Assembly (NCBI GenBank): GCA_023263045.1
Contig: JALQXU010000001.1
Span: 307-32,604 of the forward strand
Direction: 5' to 3'
Origin: Pontimonas sp.
GTDB lineage: Bacteria > Actinomycetota > Actinomycetes > Actinomycetales > Microbacteriaceae
DNA length: 32,298 nucleotides
The notes beneath the pieces were generated by a model. The model ran no database searches, was not told the DNA's origin, and was given only the letters and a program-made list of their open reading frames with translations. Shown in pieces: positions 31,125 through 32,298 of the stretch. How positions within the stretch are numbered: position 1 is the stretch's first letter; every line of letters starts with the position of its first letter. Position numbers and translations under genes: made by a program.

Positions 31125-32298
31125 CTAGTCCAGTAAAGGGTGCCGGGTGATGATGGCGTCTCTCGCGGGACCCACCCCAATAGCGGAGATGCGAGCGCCA
31201 CTCATGCCCTCAATGGCTTCAACATAGTCGCGGGCGTTCTGGGGAAGATCGTCAAATTCTCGGGCGGCGGAAATGTCCTCACTCCAGCCAGGCAAGTATT
31301 CATAGATGGGCTTCGCGTGGTGGAAATCAGACTGCGACCACGGAATTTCGTCGACACGCTTGCCGTCCACCTCATACGCGACACAGACGGGAATTTTCTC
31401 GAGACCTGTCAACACATCGAGTTTGGTGAGAACAAAATCGGTGACTCCATTAATTCGCGCACTGTAACGAGCGATCGGAGCGTCGTACCAACCACACCGT
31501 CGTGGGCGGCCCGTTGTCGTGCCAAACTCGTGCCCGTTATTTCTCAAGAACTCACCGAACTCGTCATCGAGCTCGGTGGGGAACGGTCCCGATCCCACAC
31601 GAGTCGTATACGCCTTCACAATTCCAATCACGGTGGAGAGGCGCCAAGGTGCGATGCCAGCTCCGGTAGCTGCGCCCCCCGCGGTCGCGTTGGAGGAGGT
31701 GACAAAGGGGTAGGTTCCGTGATCGACATCGAGCATGGTGGCCTGTCCACCCTCGAAAAGAACGGTCTTTCCCTCTTCCAAGGCAGTGTGCAGCAACAGT
31801 GCGGTGTCCTGGACCATGGGTCGCAGTCTCTCCGCATAGGAGAGCAAGTCCTTCACGACGTCGTCCACCTCAATCGCACGCCGGTTATAGATCTTGACTA
31901 GCAAGTGGTTCTTCTGGGCGAGTGCACCCTCCACCTTTTGACGAAGGATGCCCTCATCGAATAGGTCCTGAACGCGAATACCGACGCGATTGATTTTGTC
32001 GGCATAGGTGGGCCCAATGCCCCGGCCAGTCGTACCAATTTGCCGCTTGCCGAGGAATCGCTCCGTCACCTTGTCCAGGGTCCGGTGGTACTGGGTGATG
32101 ATGTGGGCGTGCGAACTGATGACCAGCTTCGACACATCAATTCCTCGAGCACTGAGTGTGTCGAGTTCCTCCATGAGGACCTCGGGATCGATGACAACCC
32201 CATTGGAGATGACAGGGACAACACCGGGGGTCAAAATTCCTGAAGGAAGGAGGTGAAGAGCGTACTTTTCGTCGCCAATGACGACCGTGTGACCTGCA
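31125..32298 (-). CDS. purA: Adenylosuccinate synthetase, 5' end outside window
   Basis: About 390 residues of PurA are visible; the first 40 or so lie beyond the right edge. The reading begins AGHTVVIGDEKYALHLLPSGILTPG, and an internal TTG at 32234 is not the true start. KRQIGTTGRGIGPTYADK, LFEGGQATMLDVDHGTYPFVTSSN, GPFPTEL and TGRPRRCGWYDA are diagnostic. The enzyme joins aspartate to IMP with GTP on the AMP branch of purine synthesis. It faces the main pur operon from the opposite strand. Confidence 0.95.
   Translation of the reverse strand, partial: AGHTVVIGDEKYALHLLPSGILTPGVVPVISNGVVIDPEVLMEELDTLSARGIDVSKLVISSHAHIITQYHRTLDKVTERFLGKRQIGTTGRGIGPTYADKINRVGIRVQDLFDEGILRQKVEGALAQKNHLLVKIYNRRAIEVDDVVKDLLSYAERLRPMVQDTALLLHTALEEGKTVLFEGGQATMLDVDHGTYPFVTSSNATAGGAATGAGIAPWRLSTVIGIVKAYTTRVGSGPFPTELDDEFGEFLRNNGHEFGTTTGRPRRCGWYDAPIARYSARINGVTDFVLTKLDVLTGLEKIPVCVAYEVDGKRVDEIPWSQSDFHHAKPIYEYLPGWSEDISAAREFDDLPQNARDYVEAIEGMSGARISAIGVGPARDAIITRHPLLD

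Overview
The window looks like a chromosomal housekeeping segment of a compact-genome actinobacterium, most likely a member of Microbacteriaceae. That placement is inferred from several things: actinobacterial-type tRNAs, a DUF3073 gene, a DUF3817 membrane protein and a sterol-carrier-like protein beside purine genes, a lycopene-elongase-type UbiA protein, moderately high GC by eye, and frequent GTG starts. Gene packing is very tight. No gap without a gene exceeds about 240 bases. Many same-strand neighbours overlap by 1 or 4 bases, and all six convergent protein-gene pairs overlap at their 3' ends. I see no insertion sequence, prophage module, CRISPR array or rRNA.

Layout. 1-414: start of a secreted coiled-coil protein (probably a cell-wall hydrolase), running off the left edge. 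480-829: tRNA-Glu, tRNA-Asp and tRNA-Phe behind one clear promoter. 876-3136 (-): a lycopene-elongase-like UbiA prenyltransferase and a CrtI-type FAD desaturase, a carotenoid pair. 3171-7100 (-): a three-subunit NAD(P) transhydrogenase followed by a YciI protein and a short-chain dehydrogenase. 7184-10709 (-): acyl-CoA oxidase/dehydrogenase, an isoprenylcysteine-methyltransferase-like protein, a TetR regulator and a small membrane protein. 10931-11314 (+): thioredoxin behind a perfect CsoR/CstR-type palindrome. 11311-13513 (-): cysK, cysE and plsC, with a divergent EamA exporter at 13620. 14486-18555: DEAD-box helicase, YczE-like membrane protein, an unknown secreted protein, a FluC (CrcB) pair and DUF3073. 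18525-32298: a purine region with purM(-), purF(+), then purD-purC-SGNH hydrolase-purS-purQ-DUF3817-purL (+) and purA(-) at the right edge. It is interleaved with an unknown surface protein, two small genes, a YqaJ-type nuclease and chorismate mutase.

How the genes work together: purF, D, Q/L/S, M and C cover most of the route from PRPP to SAICAR, and purA makes adenylosuccinate on the AMP branch. purN, purE/K, purB and purH are not in view. cysE and cysK make cysteine from serine, and the adjacent EamA exporter may vent cysteine or O-acetylserine.

The clearest non-textbook signal is in start regions. Eleven genes on both strands start exactly six bases downstream of a TAGnnT hexamer, with no Shine-Dalgarno sequence, and a twelfth starts seven bases downstream. 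This is the geometry of leaderless mRNAs. Two divergent gene pairs use these elements back-to-back with the same 15-base gap. I did not find a convincing new defence or mobile system; the other findings are regulatory or contextual hypotheses.
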